From the NCBI GenBank assembly GCA_965284365.1, contig OZ260079.1, forward strand, positions 1,488,001 to 1,552,000: 64,000 bases of DNA, given 5' to 3'. Below are positions 7,767-17,334 of this stretch, piece by piece. The number at the start of each line of letters is the position of its first letter. Positions within the stretch are counted from its first letter, which is position 1. A program made the translations under genes and the position numbers. Source of the stretch: Phragmitibacter sp965284365 (GTDB lineage: Bacteria > Verrucomicrobiota > Verrucomicrobiia > Verrucomicrobiales > Verrucomicrobiaceae). Below the pieces are notes generated by a model. It searched no databases. It had not been told where the DNA came from and saw nothing but the letters and a program-made list of their open reading frames with translations.

Positions 7767-8942
7767 TTGCGGCTTCGTTTTCCGCCCGTGAAATCGAAGC
7801 ACCCTGATCGCCGCCACTTTTTGAAGCAATCACTCGGTCTGCTGGCAGCGGCGGGCGTCGCGCCACAAGTCCGGGCCGCGGATAACGGCTTCTCATTCGT
7901 CTTTCTGGGGGACCTGCACTTCGACAAACTGGAACACCATGACATGGGCTGGCTGGAGAAGAACAAGAAGGGCGACTTGAGCCAGATCAACAACTACACG
8001 CGGATCACCCGGGATATTACTCCCCGGCTATTTGATGCCGTGGATGGGACGCTTTCGGAACTGCGGCACTCCGATGCACCTCCGGCTTTTGTTTTGCAGG
8101 CAGGCGACTTGGTGGAGGGTTTGTGCGGAACGGCGGAGCTGTCCGCCACGCAAAACCGGGAGGCGATTGCGTTCATCAAGGCAAGGCAGTGGGGACTGCC
8201 TTTTCTTTTCACGAAGGGCAACCACGATGTGACGGGAGACGGAGCGAAGGATGCCTTCAGAGAGGTTTTCGGGCCATTTCTGGCGGAACAGTCGAAGGGC
8301 AAGGCGATGACAGGACTGGCCACGCAGGACGGGTGTTACGCAACGCAGGAAGGGAATGCTCAGTTCTTCTTTCTGGATGCTTACGAGAAGCCCAGCCTGG
8401 AGTGGCTGGAAGCAGCGCTGGCAAAACGCACGGCGGATCATGCGTTTGTGATCGTGCACCCGCCTGTGGTGCCCTATGGGGCTCGCGCGACGTGGTATCT
8501 GTTTGCCTCAGACAAAGACAAGGCGAAGCGGGAGAAGTTCCTGGGCCTGTTGGGAAAGCAAAACGCCTTTGTCTTGGGCGGTCATATCCATCGCTTCAAT
8601 ACCCTCACGCGAGTCACTCCAAACGGCGGGCGCTTTGTGCAGATGGCTCTCAGCAGTGTGGTGGGCAAGGAGGATCTGAAGGCTAGTATGGAGAGGGATG
8701 GCCTGAGTTCCTACAATGGCGACCAGATCGAAGTCGAGCCCAGCTACTCACCGGAAACAGCGCAAGCGCGGCGCGCGGTTTATACGGCGGAAGCACCGTC
8801 GGTGAAGTCTTTCAATTACGCGGACCTGCCAGGGCATGCGGCGATCACGGTGAGAGGGGCCTCCGTGACGGCGACGATCTATGGGGCTACGGGACGGACG
8901 CCTTGGAAGACGGTGGATCTGACAAAGCTGATGTCCGCGTAG
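7767..8942 (+). CDS. Tat-exported calcineurin-like phosphoesterase
   Basis: A 391-residue two-metal phosphohydrolase, probably periplasmic. The N-terminus carries a twin-arginine signal (DRRHFLKQS followed by LGLLAAAGVA). All metallophosphoesterase blocks appear in order: GDLHFD (about 47), GDLVEG (about 113), GNHD (about 152), VIVHPP (about 230) and GGHIHR (about 272). These residues bind a two-metal centre such as Fe/Mn or Zn. A C-terminal domain of about 100 residues follows. Starts are TTG 7767 or GTG 7788; there is no ATG before the Tat motif. The substrate is unknown. The neighbouring beta-helix gene is convergent. Confidence 0.82.
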   Translation: MRLRFPPVKSKHPDRRHFLKQSLGLLAAAGVAPQVRAADNGFSFVFLGDLHFDKLEHHDMGWLEKNKKGDLSQINNYTRITRDITPRLFDAVDGTLSELRHSDAPPAFVLQAGDLVEGLCGTAELSATQNREAIAFIKARQWGLPFLFTKGNHDVTGDGAKDAFREVFGPFLAEQSKGKAMTGLATQDGCYATQEGNAQFFFLDAYEKPSLEWLEAALAKRTADHAFVIVHPPVVPYGARATWYLFASDKDKAKREKFLGLLGKQNAFVLGGHIHRFNTLTRVTPNGGRFVQMALSSVVGKEDLKASMERDGLSSYNGDQIEVEPSYSPETAQARRAVYTAEAPSVKSFNYADLPGHAAITVRGASVTATIYGATGRTPWKTVDLTKLMSA

Positions 8943-8960
8943 CTGCTTCTGGCTGTTGGT

Positions 8961-10247
8961 CTAGGGGCTGTGAGGAAGTTCTTTGTTGCAGACTCCGCCG
9001 GTCCCGGGGTGGAGGAGATTGTTAGCAAACTGAAGTCCTTTGGGTTCTTTGGGACCGCCAGGAATGATGACGGCAAACCGGTATCGCGGTTCGCCGATGC
9101 AATCGATCACATTGGCGGAAACGATGACGCGCTCCAGCGGAGGATCGTCCGCGAGTTGGCCTGTTTCGAACTTGATCGGTGACCGTTCTTTTCCCCAGAG
9201 CCAATGCGCGTCGCCGTGACCGAAGTCGGAGATGATGTTGTTGGCGATGATGGAGCCGCCATCGGTGTTGGTTGCATGGGAGGCGGCGCCCGGCATGAGG
9301 CCGATGGCCCAGAGGTCATTACGGTGGAACTGATTTCCAATGATCAGGACGTTCCTTGATCCATGCATGGCTTTCATGCCGATGAAGGCATTGTCCACGA
9401 TGTTGTTGGAGACGATGACACGATCACAATGCAGGTCGATGCCCTGAGCAGCATTCTGGATGTGATTGCCTATGATTCTGGTCTGGGCAGTAACCTCCGG
9501 GGCATTCACCACCAGCGCAGAACCTTGGTTCCAGTTATCCGTGTATCCGCTGTCCCAGAGTTGCTTACTTACAAGAGCTGGCTTCTCGGCGTTCTTTTTC
9601 ACGATCTGCCCGAGGTTGTATTTGTTTTTATTTTCTTCCGTGGGGCGGTAGACGGTTTCTTCAATGCGATTACCCTCGATCAGGGTTCCGCTACAATAGG
9701 CGACGCTGATGCCGGTGCCGTTGATGCAACGGAAAGCGTAGCCTCCCAGTTCTTTGTTGGACGTGCGGTCGTCCACGCCGATGCGGGCATAATTGCGCAC
9801 GTGGCAGCGGCTGATGCGACCGTCATTGCTGCGGCGAAAGGTAATGGACGAGGAGACCGTCCGGTTATCAAAGACCCGGACATTTTCGATGGAGACATTC
9901 GAGCTTTCCATCACGAGTATGCCGTCGGAACCGGTGTCCATAGCGCCCTCGGGCCGGGTCAGGGTCAGGCCGTTGACCTGCGCTTCGTCCGCCTTTTCCA
10001 CGATGATGATCGCCTGTGCCGAGTTGGATTGAATGATCCTGCCTGGTCCTATCAACCCACCTCCCACAGTCTTGATCCGGATGGCTTCCTTAATGGGATA
10101 GTCTCCCGACGGGACGTGAATTACTTTGCCAGGATTCTTATCGAGCGCTTCCTGGATGGAGCCATAACTGGCAACGGATAAGTCCATAGCGCAGGCAACG
10201 GTGGCGCTGAGGATTAGTTGGCCCAGGAGAATGATAGGTGCGCGCAT
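8961..10247 (-). CDS. Secreted right-handed beta-helix protein
   Basis: A 428-residue protein with a cleavable signal (LILSATVACAM). The body is a right-handed parallel beta-helix: many rungs of 20-25 residues with Asn ladders, such as VIVSNNIVDNAFIGMKA, VLIIGNQFHRNDLW and SIIANNIISDFGHGD. The opening SYGSIQEALDKNPGKVIHVPSGDY is the N-terminal cap usual for pectinase or glycoside-hydrolase-type helices. It probably binds or cleaves a polysaccharide outside the cytoplasm. No catalytic residues can be assigned by eye, so lyase, epimerase and hydrolase all remain possible. Confidence 0.75.
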   Translation of the reverse strand: MRAPIILLGQLILSATVACAMDLSVASYGSIQEALDKNPGKVIHVPSGDYPIKEAIRIKTVGGGLIGPGRIIQSNSAQAIIIVEKADEAQVNGLTLTRPEGAMDTGSDGILVMESSNVSIENVRVFDNRTVSSSITFRRSNDGRISRCHVRNYARIGVDDRTSNKELGGYAFRCINGTGISVAYCSGTLIEGNRIEETVYRPTEENKNKYNLGQIVKKNAEKPALVSKQLWDSGYTDNWNQGSALVVNAPEVTAQTRIIGNHIQNAAQGIDLHCDRVIVSNNIVDNAFIGMKAMHGSRNVLIIGNQFHRNDLWAIGLMPGAASHATNTDGGSIIANNIISDFGHGDAHWLWGKERSPIKFETGQLADDPPLERVIVSANVIDCIGEPRYRFAVIIPGGPKEPKGLQFANNLLHPGTGGVCNKELPHSP

Positions 10248-10416
10248 TTATCACTAACGGGATTCCCAGGCCAATCTAACGGTTTGGTTTAGTGCTCGGC
10301 TTGCCTATTTCCCCATAGGTCCCTCAGGTTGACGAAGGGGAGAATTCGGGAATTTTTAAGGTCCTGAGCTTTGGAGCCTATCCGTTGGCATCACCATTGC
10401 TAAACTTACCCTATCA

Positions 10417-13107
10417 ATGTTCACTCCTTGCTGGTCCCCCGCCAGTCACTTTGTCCGGTCGGCCTCTGTTGCCGCTTTTCTTCTTTTCTGCACACTGACA
10501 ACTGCCCTTCGCGCAGAGGTGCTGACTTGGGACAGCAACGGCGTTTGGTCTGATGGCGTTACCGAAGGGACGGGCACTTGGAATGCAACCACGCCCGTCA
10601 GGTGGTATTCCGCCACCAACCCGTCATCAACCGACGTGATCTGGCCCAATACCACTGCGGATACCGCCGTCTTTGGTGGTGCTGCCAGTGGTTCTGCTTC
10701 GGCGACCACCTATAGCGTGACAGCTTCCGGCAACCTGAATGTGGGCAACATCATCTTCAATTATGCCACAGGAAACGGCACTTACATTGTTGCCGGTGGA
10801 GCGGCCCAGCTAATCTTTGGCGGCGCGACTCCCACGGTGACTGTTAATTCCAATACAGCGAGTATCAATTCTCGTCTGACGGCCACGTCCTTCACCAAAG
10901 ATGGCGCGGGTACCTTGGTCATCAACAATGCCCTAAACAATATTGGTGCGCTGAATGTGACCAATGGGATCCTCGACATCTTTACTGGTCTAGTTACGAC
11001 AGACGCTACTTTCGGTGGCACGAACGGACGCTTTGATACGCACTCCGGCACTACGTGGACCATGAACTCGCTGACCTATTCGGCGACAGGAGCCTCGAAC
11101 CTCCTGTCTTCGAGCAACGGCTCCGTCAGTACGTACACCATCGGCGCGGGTGGTTTTACCGTGAACTCCGGCACCATCACGGTGCTGGCGGGAAACAGCA
11201 CGGCGGCGAGTAACGCGCAGAGCACCGTCAATGTGAATGGGCTGCTTACGATGAATGGAGGGACTATTAACATCAACACTTCCAACTTTGCGGGGAACGA
11301 CCCCGCCACGGCGAAAATGGTGCTGGGCGGAAACGTCACGGCGACAGCGACGGCGACCATTGGCACTGCGGGTGGCTTGGGCACTGAACTGCTGGACCTG
11401 GGTGGGGTAACACGGATCTTTGATGTGAACGCCGCTGCGACCGTGGTATTCAGCGTAAGCGTGGCCACGGTCAATGGTGGCATTACCAAACAGGGGGCCG
11501 GGATTCTTCGATTCAGTGGCACGGCTTCCAACACCTTTACCGGCACAGTGAATGTCACAGCGGGCACCCTTTCCATGTCGAAGACGGGTGGCGGTATTTC
11601 TCTGGCCGGTGATGTCACCGTGAACGGAGGCATTCTGGAATGGACCCAAGACAACCAGATGGCCACCACCTCTTCCGTCAACCTCAGCAGTGGGTTTCTT
11701 CGGTTCAACAGCCGCGTACAAACCATTGCCAGTCTCACTCAAACCGGTGGCAGCATCAATGAGGGCAGTACCAATGGCGGCTTTCTGACCATTACAGGCA
11801 CCTATTCTGTCACAGGGGGAGTGGCCGGCGCCATCAACAGCGGAGGACAATGGACGGTCAATACGATGAATCTGGCCTCCACGTATAATCCGACCGCGGG
11901 CTCAGACTTCGGTCTGAATGGGAACAACGACCGCCTCACCCTTTTAACCATCGGCTCGGGCGGCCTTTTTATTAATGGTCAAACCTTTGGTCTAGAGCGT
12001 TCCGTTTTCGCGACTACTCCGAATGGCAAGGGCAGTGAGCTGGCACTCAACGGTGATCTTACTGCAACAGGAACGAACCTTTTCACTTTTAATGCGACAA
12101 ATACGGCCGGCGCATCCACTATCAACTTGGGCTCGGGTATCCGCACTTTTAACATCATTTCCGGCACGACCACGAGCGCCTCCACGGTGGTGAGTTGGAC
12201 ACCAGGAGATGGTCTGATCACGCCGACACGCACCGTGGTCGAGGGTGGTCTTACAAAGACGGGCGCAGGGCTGCTCGATCTACAGGCAGACAATTCCTAT
12301 ATCGGCAAGACGACCGTGAATCAGGGGATCATGCGTATCAGTACGGCGGCTGGTGGCATTCGGGATTCCTACTGGCTGGAGGTGAATGCGGGCGGGACCT
12401 TCACCAACAACACGGGCACTGCCTACACGCATGACGGCACTCTCTCCGGGGCGGGGACTGTGACGGGGAATATCATCATCGGCGACAACACGGGCGCGGT
12501 CCTGGACACGGGTATATTGAAGCCGGGCGCGAGCAGCAATGGCACGCTGGAGTCAACAGCTGGCGATCAATTGGGAACGATCACTTTTTCCAACAACCTT
12601 ACATTGGCGGCACCGACGGGCCCTGCAACCAGCACGCTGCGGTTGGAGTTGCAGATACAAGGGGCGACGGGAAATGCGGCGTCCAGTTACAACGGGGATC
12701 TGGCAGCCTGGGTCGCGGCAATACCGACGAATCACGCCGGTTTGGTGACGGGCGCGGCAGGGTTACACGATCAGGTGAAAGTCACCGCGACATTCACTCT
12801 GAATGACAATGGCACGATCTCCGTGGTGAATCTAAGCAACACGTATGTGCCGGTCTTTGGTGACGTATTTAACCTGATCGACTGGGCCACTCTGGTAAAC
12901 AATGGGTTCACCGTAGGAGACAACTATCGCACCGGCGGTTTTGGTAACGGGGATCTGGAGCTGCCGGACATCAGCGCCTACACGGGATACTCGTGGGATG
13001 TAAGCCAGTTTCTCAACCGCGGAATTGTCGTGGTGGTGCCGGAGCCGAGCCGGGCGCTGTTGTTGGTGCTTGGGTTGGCAATTGGAATCATGCGGCGGAG
13101 GCGGTAG
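10417..13107 (+). CDS. PEP-CTERM protein with autotransporter-associated strand repeats
   Basis: An 896-residue surface protein. After a signal peptide (VAAFLLFCTLTTALRAE) it is almost wholly Thr/Gly/Asn/Ser-rich beta-solenoid, with clear autotransporter-associated strand repeats: GGITKQGAGILRFSG...FTGTVNVTAGTL near residue 355 and GGLTKTGAGLLDL...YIGKTTVNQGIMRI near 612. The last 25 residues are a PEP-CTERM signal: VPEPSRALLLV, a hydrophobic helix, then IMRRRR. In PEP-CTERM systems an exosortase recognises this tail in the inner membrane. No autotransporter barrel is present, so exosortase handling is the likely export route. No exosortase gene is in the window. Confidence 0.9.
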   Translation: MFTPCWSPASHFVRSASVAAFLLFCTLTTALRAEVLTWDSNGVWSDGVTEGTGTWNATTPVRWYSATNPSSTDVIWPNTTADTAVFGGAASGSASATTYSVTASGNLNVGNIIFNYATGNGTYIVAGGAAQLIFGGATPTVTVNSNTASINSRLTATSFTKDGAGTLVINNALNNIGALNVTNGILDIFTGLVTTDATFGGTNGRFDTHSGTTWTMNSLTYSATGASNLLSSSNGSVSTYTIGAGGFTVNSGTITVLAGNSTAASNAQSTVNVNGLLTMNGGTININTSNFAGNDPATAKMVLGGNVTATATATIGTAGGLGTELLDLGGVTRIFDVNAAATVVFSVSVATVNGGITKQGAGILRFSGTASNTFTGTVNVTAGTLSMSKTGGGISLAGDVTVNGGILEWTQDNQMATTSSVNLSSGFLRFNSRVQTIASLTQTGGSINEGSTNGGFLTITGTYSVTGGVAGAINSGGQWTVNTMNLASTYNPTAGSDFGLNGNNDRLTLLTIGSGGLFINGQTFGLERSVFATTPNGKGSELALNGDLTATGTNLFTFNATNTAGASTINLGSGIRTFNIISGTTTSASTVVSWTPGDGLITPTRTVVEGGLTKTGAGLLDLQADNSYIGKTTVNQGIMRISTAAGGIRDSYWLEVNAGGTFTNNTGTAYTHDGTLSGAGTVTGNIIIGDNTGAVLDTGILKPGASSNGTLESTAGDQLGTITFSNNLTLAAPTGPATSTLRLELQIQGATGNAASSYNGDLAAWVAAIPTNHAGLVTGAAGLHDQVKVTATFTLNDNGTISVVNLSNTYVPVFGDVFNLIDWATLVNNGFTVGDNYRTGGFGNGDLELPDISAYTGYSWDVSQFLNRGIVVVVPEPSRALLLVLGLAIGIMRRRR

Positions 13108-13218
13108 CGGAGCGCTCCGGGAATGAAAACTATGCGACCGCATCTGCGAGGGCTGTGGTATCTGGAGTGGTGCGAAAGTGATGCCGTGTGAGACACCCGG
13201 CACCACGACTCCGCGCGG

Positions 13219-14823
13219 CTATTCCTTCGCCGTGCGCGCATAGCCTACCATTTCGACGTCGCCGGCTTTGTTCTTGATGAATGTCAGCACTTCGCGGGTC
13301 TTGCCTTTTTCGTATTCAACATCCACTTCCAACGTGAAAGTCATCACACCGTCCTTCATGGCAAAGTTCGTGGCTTTGTTGTCGGGCTTGAGGTCTTGCA
13401 TGGAGCCGAGGGTTTTGTTGCTCGCCTCGACTTTGGAAACATATGTGGCTCGCTCTGCTGAGGTCTTGAAGGCGGATTTCCCCATGAGTGCAACAGCTGC
13501 GGTGGTCTTGCCTTCACCGATGGTGACCATGAACTTCTTGGCGATGACGGTGCACTTGTCGATGTCAGCCTTGATGGCTTTCACGAGTTCAGGTGGGATA
13601 TCATCGCTGCCGGTGCCTTCGTTGGTTTCACCTTCTTCGACGGGCTGAACGCCAGCCGTGAGCTTGAGATATTCCTCGTTTTGATCGGCGAGGGCACCCA
13701 GATCTTTGAGCCAATCTTCGATGTTCTTGTCCTGTTCCGCCTTGAACTTTTTCTGCGTGTCATACGGCGGCTTGTTACGCAGCACGAACTGCGTTCCGAA
13801 GAGACCGGCTTTGGCTTTACGATATTCCCAAAGGTTAAACTCCACATCGTCCCCGCTCACCAGAATGTAGATAAAGCGGGAAACTTCGGGGGTCATCAGG
13901 ATTTCCTGAACATAGGTGCCGGGGTATTTTTTCCGTGCATCATTGAGCATTACTTGAGCAAATTTATCAGCGTCCGTCTTGAGGCTATGCAAGCGCAGGG
14001 CGACCATCTTCCCGTAGTTGTCCCAAGTTTGACCCTTCTGAAGGTACTCGCGCAGTTCACTCACTGGCTGTCCAGGAGCACTCTTATTCTCCCGCATGTA
14101 ATAGGTATCACCGCCAAATTCCAGCGACGTGCCGTTTCCGCTCACCGGCTTCGCCTGAGCGGAGGGAGAGTCCGATTGAGGAAGCCAATTTTCGATGCCG
14201 GCGCCGGGAGCGCCATTGGTGGCCCAGAGCCCCTCGAAGCCGTCACCTTTCAAAGAATACCCTGCTACGCCGAAGTTACCTTTCGGATTGCCAGATGCCG
14301 CCACCAGCACCTTGCCGAGTTTCACGCCGATGCCTTCATAATTGCCGGAGGGTAGTTCCCACTTCACGGTGTACATCCCGTCTTTGCCTGGTGTGAAAGT
14401 GATGCCGCCGGGAGTGCCATCGGCGAAAGGGCACTTGCCGGAAAAGGCAGAGCCTGTTAGGTAATATTCGTCCGAAGTTTTAGCGGTGGCCGTGAGGGTC
14501 CAGAGGGCACGGATGCGCTTGCCGTCCAGTTCATAGATCGCCAGGCCATAGACGTTGTCGCCGCCGTAGGCTGCACCAACAGTTTTGGTTTTATCGGAGC
14601 GCAGTGCCACGCCTTGGGTGACATCTTTGTTGGGGCCTGTGACCCATTCCACCTTGGCGGTCGAAGCGCTAATCTTGGTCAGGGTGACGCCTCCCTGGTA
14701 ACCCGATTCTCCGCCGGGGTTCTTACCCTGCACTTGAAACTTCATCTCGTCTGCCGCCTGAACGGAGGCGGTGTGGATCAATATCCCGGCGATCAGGGAA
14801 CCGAAAACATGGGCAATACGCAT
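13219..14823 (-). CDS. Secreted protein of unknown function, about 534 residues
   Basis: A signal peptide (GSLIAGILIHTASVQAAD) is followed by a roughly 200-residue Gly-rich beta domain with spaced GG motifs (YQGGVTLTKI, GTPGGITFTP, NYEGIGVKLG, GFEGLWATNG). The middle section (about 235-370) is alpha/beta with REYLQKGQTWDNYGKMVALR. The C-terminal part (about 420-534) is helical then beta, ending VEMVGYARTAKE, and could be a small binding domain. No enzyme motif was found. It is convergent with the PEP-CTERM gene and followed in the same direction by none within 100 bases. Confidence 0.6.
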   Translation of the reverse strand: MRIAHVFGSLIAGILIHTASVQAADEMKFQVQGKNPGGESGYQGGVTLTKISASTAKVEWVTGPNKDVTQGVALRSDKTKTVGAAYGGDNVYGLAIYELDGKRIRALWTLTATAKTSDEYYLTGSAFSGKCPFADGTPGGITFTPGKDGMYTVKWELPSGNYEGIGVKLGKVLVAASGNPKGNFGVAGYSLKGDGFEGLWATNGAPGAGIENWLPQSDSPSAQAKPVSGNGTSLEFGGDTYYMRENKSAPGQPVSELREYLQKGQTWDNYGKMVALRLHSLKTDADKFAQVMLNDARKKYPGTYVQEILMTPEVSRFIYILVSGDDVEFNLWEYRKAKAGLFGTQFVLRNKPPYDTQKKFKAEQDKNIEDWLKDLGALADQNEEYLKLTAGVQPVEEGETNEGTGSDDIPPELVKAIKADIDKCTVIAKKFMVTIGEGKTTAAVALMGKSAFKTSAERATYVSKVEASNKTLGSMQDLKPDNKATNFAMKDGVMTFTLEVDVEYEKGKTREVLTFIKNKAGDVEMVGYARTAKE

Positions 14824-14885
14824 GGGTGGCGTTATCTTCCCGGATGGGCAGAAGTCAATTTGAATTCGCCACGAGGACGGCCTGA

Positions 14886-16508
14886 CTATTTGGCCTGAAG
14901 AAGTTTTTGCAGTCCGGCAACGGCGGCAAGGCCGGGAACGCCCGCAAACTTTTGGTCACCGAAGATGCGCGCGAGGCTGGCCAATCCAGCTTTGGGGTCG
15001 CCACCACGCCGTCCGAGTTCCGCTTCATAAATGGCACACCGCAACTGGTCAGCGGTGTCGGTGTACAGTGCGGCGGCATGTTGGTAGAAGTCACTGGCTT
15101 CGCCATACTTCTCATCCATGGTGCTGATGAGCGCCGCGAACTCCAGGAGCCGGGGACTTTCCTTCTGCTCAGCGATGCGAATGAGCTCCCGCCGCAGCTT
15201 CTTGGGATCATGGGCCAGATAGCGCTCCACGAGGTCGTAATAGAGAGCGTAGTCCAAGTCGGCAGGATCGCCTGAGATGGCGTCTCGCTTTTTAGGGAAG
15301 GGAGTGTACAGGGGATCTCCGATGACCACGTTCATCCAGGAGATGCCGGGGGTTGCTGCCCATGCTGCCTCACCAAAAGTGAAGCCGCGCAAGAGTCTCG
15401 CGTTAAGGATATCGAAGTGTGGGGTCAGCATCAAATAGGGTTCCCACACATTACCGAGCGTTGCGGCGGCGCCGTGATCCAGCAGCGGGGCGCACCAAGC
15501 GGCATTTTTGTCACGCAGTGTTGCAGCACTAAAGGAGTGCAGATGGCAGGCGATGGCTCCACGTTTGAAACGAAAGTCGGGCGATGCGAAGGCTCCGCGG
15601 ATTTTGTCCGTGTACCAGCCAAAGTAGAGAATGGTATCGGGCAGCGGCCAAGCGTCGGCGATGAGATCCTTGGTGCGATCCACATAGACAGGTATGCCCA
15701 GTTCCCGGTAGAGAGCGACGCTGCGACCAAGCCATTGCTCACCCTGAGCATACGGGCCGTCCATAAGGCTAAAGTCCACGACGGCTCGGCCCCAAAGACC
15801 GTCTTTCTCCGCGAGCATGGTGTCATCTATCATGCGACGCACGGTCGCGTCATCCGCCGCATCCAGGCGGCCAACGATGAGCTGGCCACGGGATTTTTGC
15901 GTATCGGGAAAACGGAGAGCGCTCTCATAATAGCGGTTTTCGATGGCCCCCTTCTGCGGCCGATTCAGCATGCCAATGGCCGCAAACTCGGAGTCCACAC
16001 TAGCCTCGTCCATTTCCCCCGGTTTGGAAGACTCGCCTGTTTTGGCGACGCGCAGCGGCACCCCTTTCATGATGACCAGCACCTGAATGTCCTGCTTCAC
16101 CACCTGAGGCACCTGACCGTAGCTCTTGCCGTTGGGGTCCAGCAGATCCCGCTTCTCCATCACCCACCATTTGTTATCGATGAGTTTGCGCAGGAGTGGC
16201 TCGCGCAGTTTGGTTTCAAAAGCCTCCCGGCTAATGGTCTCTTCGGCGGGCATGGGAAATCCCACCACCTGAGTTGGCGGAATTTTCCTCAGCTTCGCAT
16301 AATATTCCGCCAGGCTGCGTGAGGACTCTGATGAGGAATTGAAAAGTACGAGCGTCTGAGGAGCCGCATCCCAATCCTGCGGGGCAGGCGTGGCAGTAGC
16401 CGCAGGGGTTTGAGCGGGCACCCTGGCGATGCCGAACATCGTGACTGTCCCCATCAAGAGGGCCAGACGCCAAATACTCAAACCTGATCTACGGAATGCT
16501 CTTACCAT
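14886..16508 (-). CDS. TIGR03790-family protein (exosortase-associated)
   Basis: A 540-residue exported protein: signal (LALLMGTVTMFGIARVPAQ) followed by LVLFNSSSESSRSLAEYYA, RKIPPTQVVGFPMP and EETISREAFETKLREPL, the N-terminal signature of TIGR03790 as I recall it. Further blocks are VLVIMKGVPLRVA, RLDAADDATVRRMIDDT and GAIACHLHSFSAATL. The last 120 residues are TPR-like (FYQHAAALYTDTADQL). From memory, the family occurs only in species with exosortase, which fits the PEP-CTERM protein nearby; its function is unknown. Its start overlaps the 3' end of the MBL hydrolase gene by 7 bases, so the two are probably cotranscribed. Confidence 0.8.
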   Translation of the reverse strand: MVRAFRRSGLSIWRLALLMGTVTMFGIARVPAQTPAATATPAPQDWDAAPQTLVLFNSSSESSRSLAEYYAKLRKIPPTQVVGFPMPAEETISREAFETKLREPLLRKLIDNKWWVMEKRDLLDPNGKSYGQVPQVVKQDIQVLVIMKGVPLRVAKTGESSKPGEMDEASVDSEFAAIGMLNRPQKGAIENRYYESALRFPDTQKSRGQLIVGRLDAADDATVRRMIDDTMLAEKDGLWGRAVVDFSLMDGPYAQGEQWLGRSVALYRELGIPVYVDRTKDLIADAWPLPDTILYFGWYTDKIRGAFASPDFRFKRGAIACHLHSFSAATLRDKNAAWCAPLLDHGAAATLGNVWEPYLMLTPHFDILNARLLRGFTFGEAAWAATPGISWMNVVIGDPLYTPFPKKRDAISGDPADLDYALYYDLVERYLAHDPKKLRRELIRIAEQKESPRLLEFAALISTMDEKYGEASDFYQHAAALYTDTADQLRCAIYEAELGRRGGDPKAGLASLARIFGDQKFAGVPGLAAVAGLQKLLQAK

Positions 16509-17284
16509 TGCAGCTTCAATCCATCGTAAGCGATTCGCACGTCCTGCGGCAGCTTTTTTTCCTCAGGTTCGTGCCTGATCTCACATTGCAGGTGCGTGAA
16601 CCATGTCTGGCGTGGGCCGACCTTTTCCCGGAACTCCAGTGCTTCGGCAAAACTCATGTGCGTAGGATGAGGTGTGTGGCGCAGTGCATCCACTATGAGA
16701 GTATCCACGCCGCTCATGAGTTCAATCGTCCCCTCACGAGGTTCCTTCATGTCGGACAAATAGGCGCAGAGCTTTTGTCCTTGCCGAGAAAACAGATAGC
16801 CCACGGTCTCGACCTTCCCATGCAAAACGGGCAGCGGGGTGATTTCAATGTCGCCGAGCTTGAATGGTCCGTGAATGGGATGGGCCTCGGGCTTCAGATA
16901 ACCTCGATAACGGTTCTCGCCATTGAAGGAATAAAAAAACATCCGCTCCAGCACGGCGAGGCAGGAGGGCAGTGCGTAAATGGGGATGGTGGCGTCTTCC
17001 GGAATGCAGAATCGCCTTAACTCATCAAAACCCGTGACATGGTCCATGTGCGGATGCGTGTAGATGGCGGCATCCAGATGACGAATGTTCGCCCGCAGGC
17101 ACTGGGTCCGGAAATCCGGGCCCGTGTCGACTACCCATGCCACATCACCCGAACGGACGTAGAGAGAAGAGCGCAGCCGTTTATCCCTGGGATCTTCGCT
17201 ACGGCAGGTCTCGCAATCGCAGCCGATCATGGGAATGCCGACCGAAGTGCCAGTGCCCAACAAAGTAATCTCAAGACCGCTCAT
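16502..17284 (-). CDS. MBL-fold metallo-hydrolase, PhnP-like
   Basis: A 260-residue metallo-beta-lactamase-fold phosphodiesterase. It starts GLEITLLGTGTSVGIPMIG followed by a CDCETC metal-binding cluster typical of the PhnP group, and carries the zinc motif THPHMDHVTG (HxHxDH), DTGPDF, LPVLHG and YLSDM. PhnP itself acts on a cyclic ribose phosphate of phosphonate breakdown, but no other phn gene is present, so a different cyclic phosphodiester substrate is likely. The ATG at 17284 is preferred over one four codons upstream. It is divergent from recN and translationally overlaps the TIGR03790 gene. Confidence 0.85.
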   Translation of the reverse strand: MSGLEITLLGTGTSVGIPMIGCDCETCRSEDPRDKRLRSSLYVRSGDVAWVVDTGPDFRTQCLRANIRHLDAAIYTHPHMDHVTGFDELRRFCIPEDATIPIYALPSCLAVLERMFFYSFNGENRYRGYLKPEAHPIHGPFKLGDIEITPLPVLHGKVETVGYLFSRQGQKLCAYLSDMKEPREGTIELMSGVDTLIVDALRHTPHPTHMSFAEALEFREKVGPRQTWFTHLQCEIRHEPEEKKLPQDVRIAYDGLKLQW

Positions 17285-17334
17285 CGTCCGTTGCAAAGTA
17301 CGGCTGGACTCATCATAGTCAAACCGCCTGCCGC

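Noticed and set aside
15417..16322. 301-codon plus-strand ORF opposite the TIGR03790 gene
   Set aside because: Shadow of a gene with a recognisable family signature.
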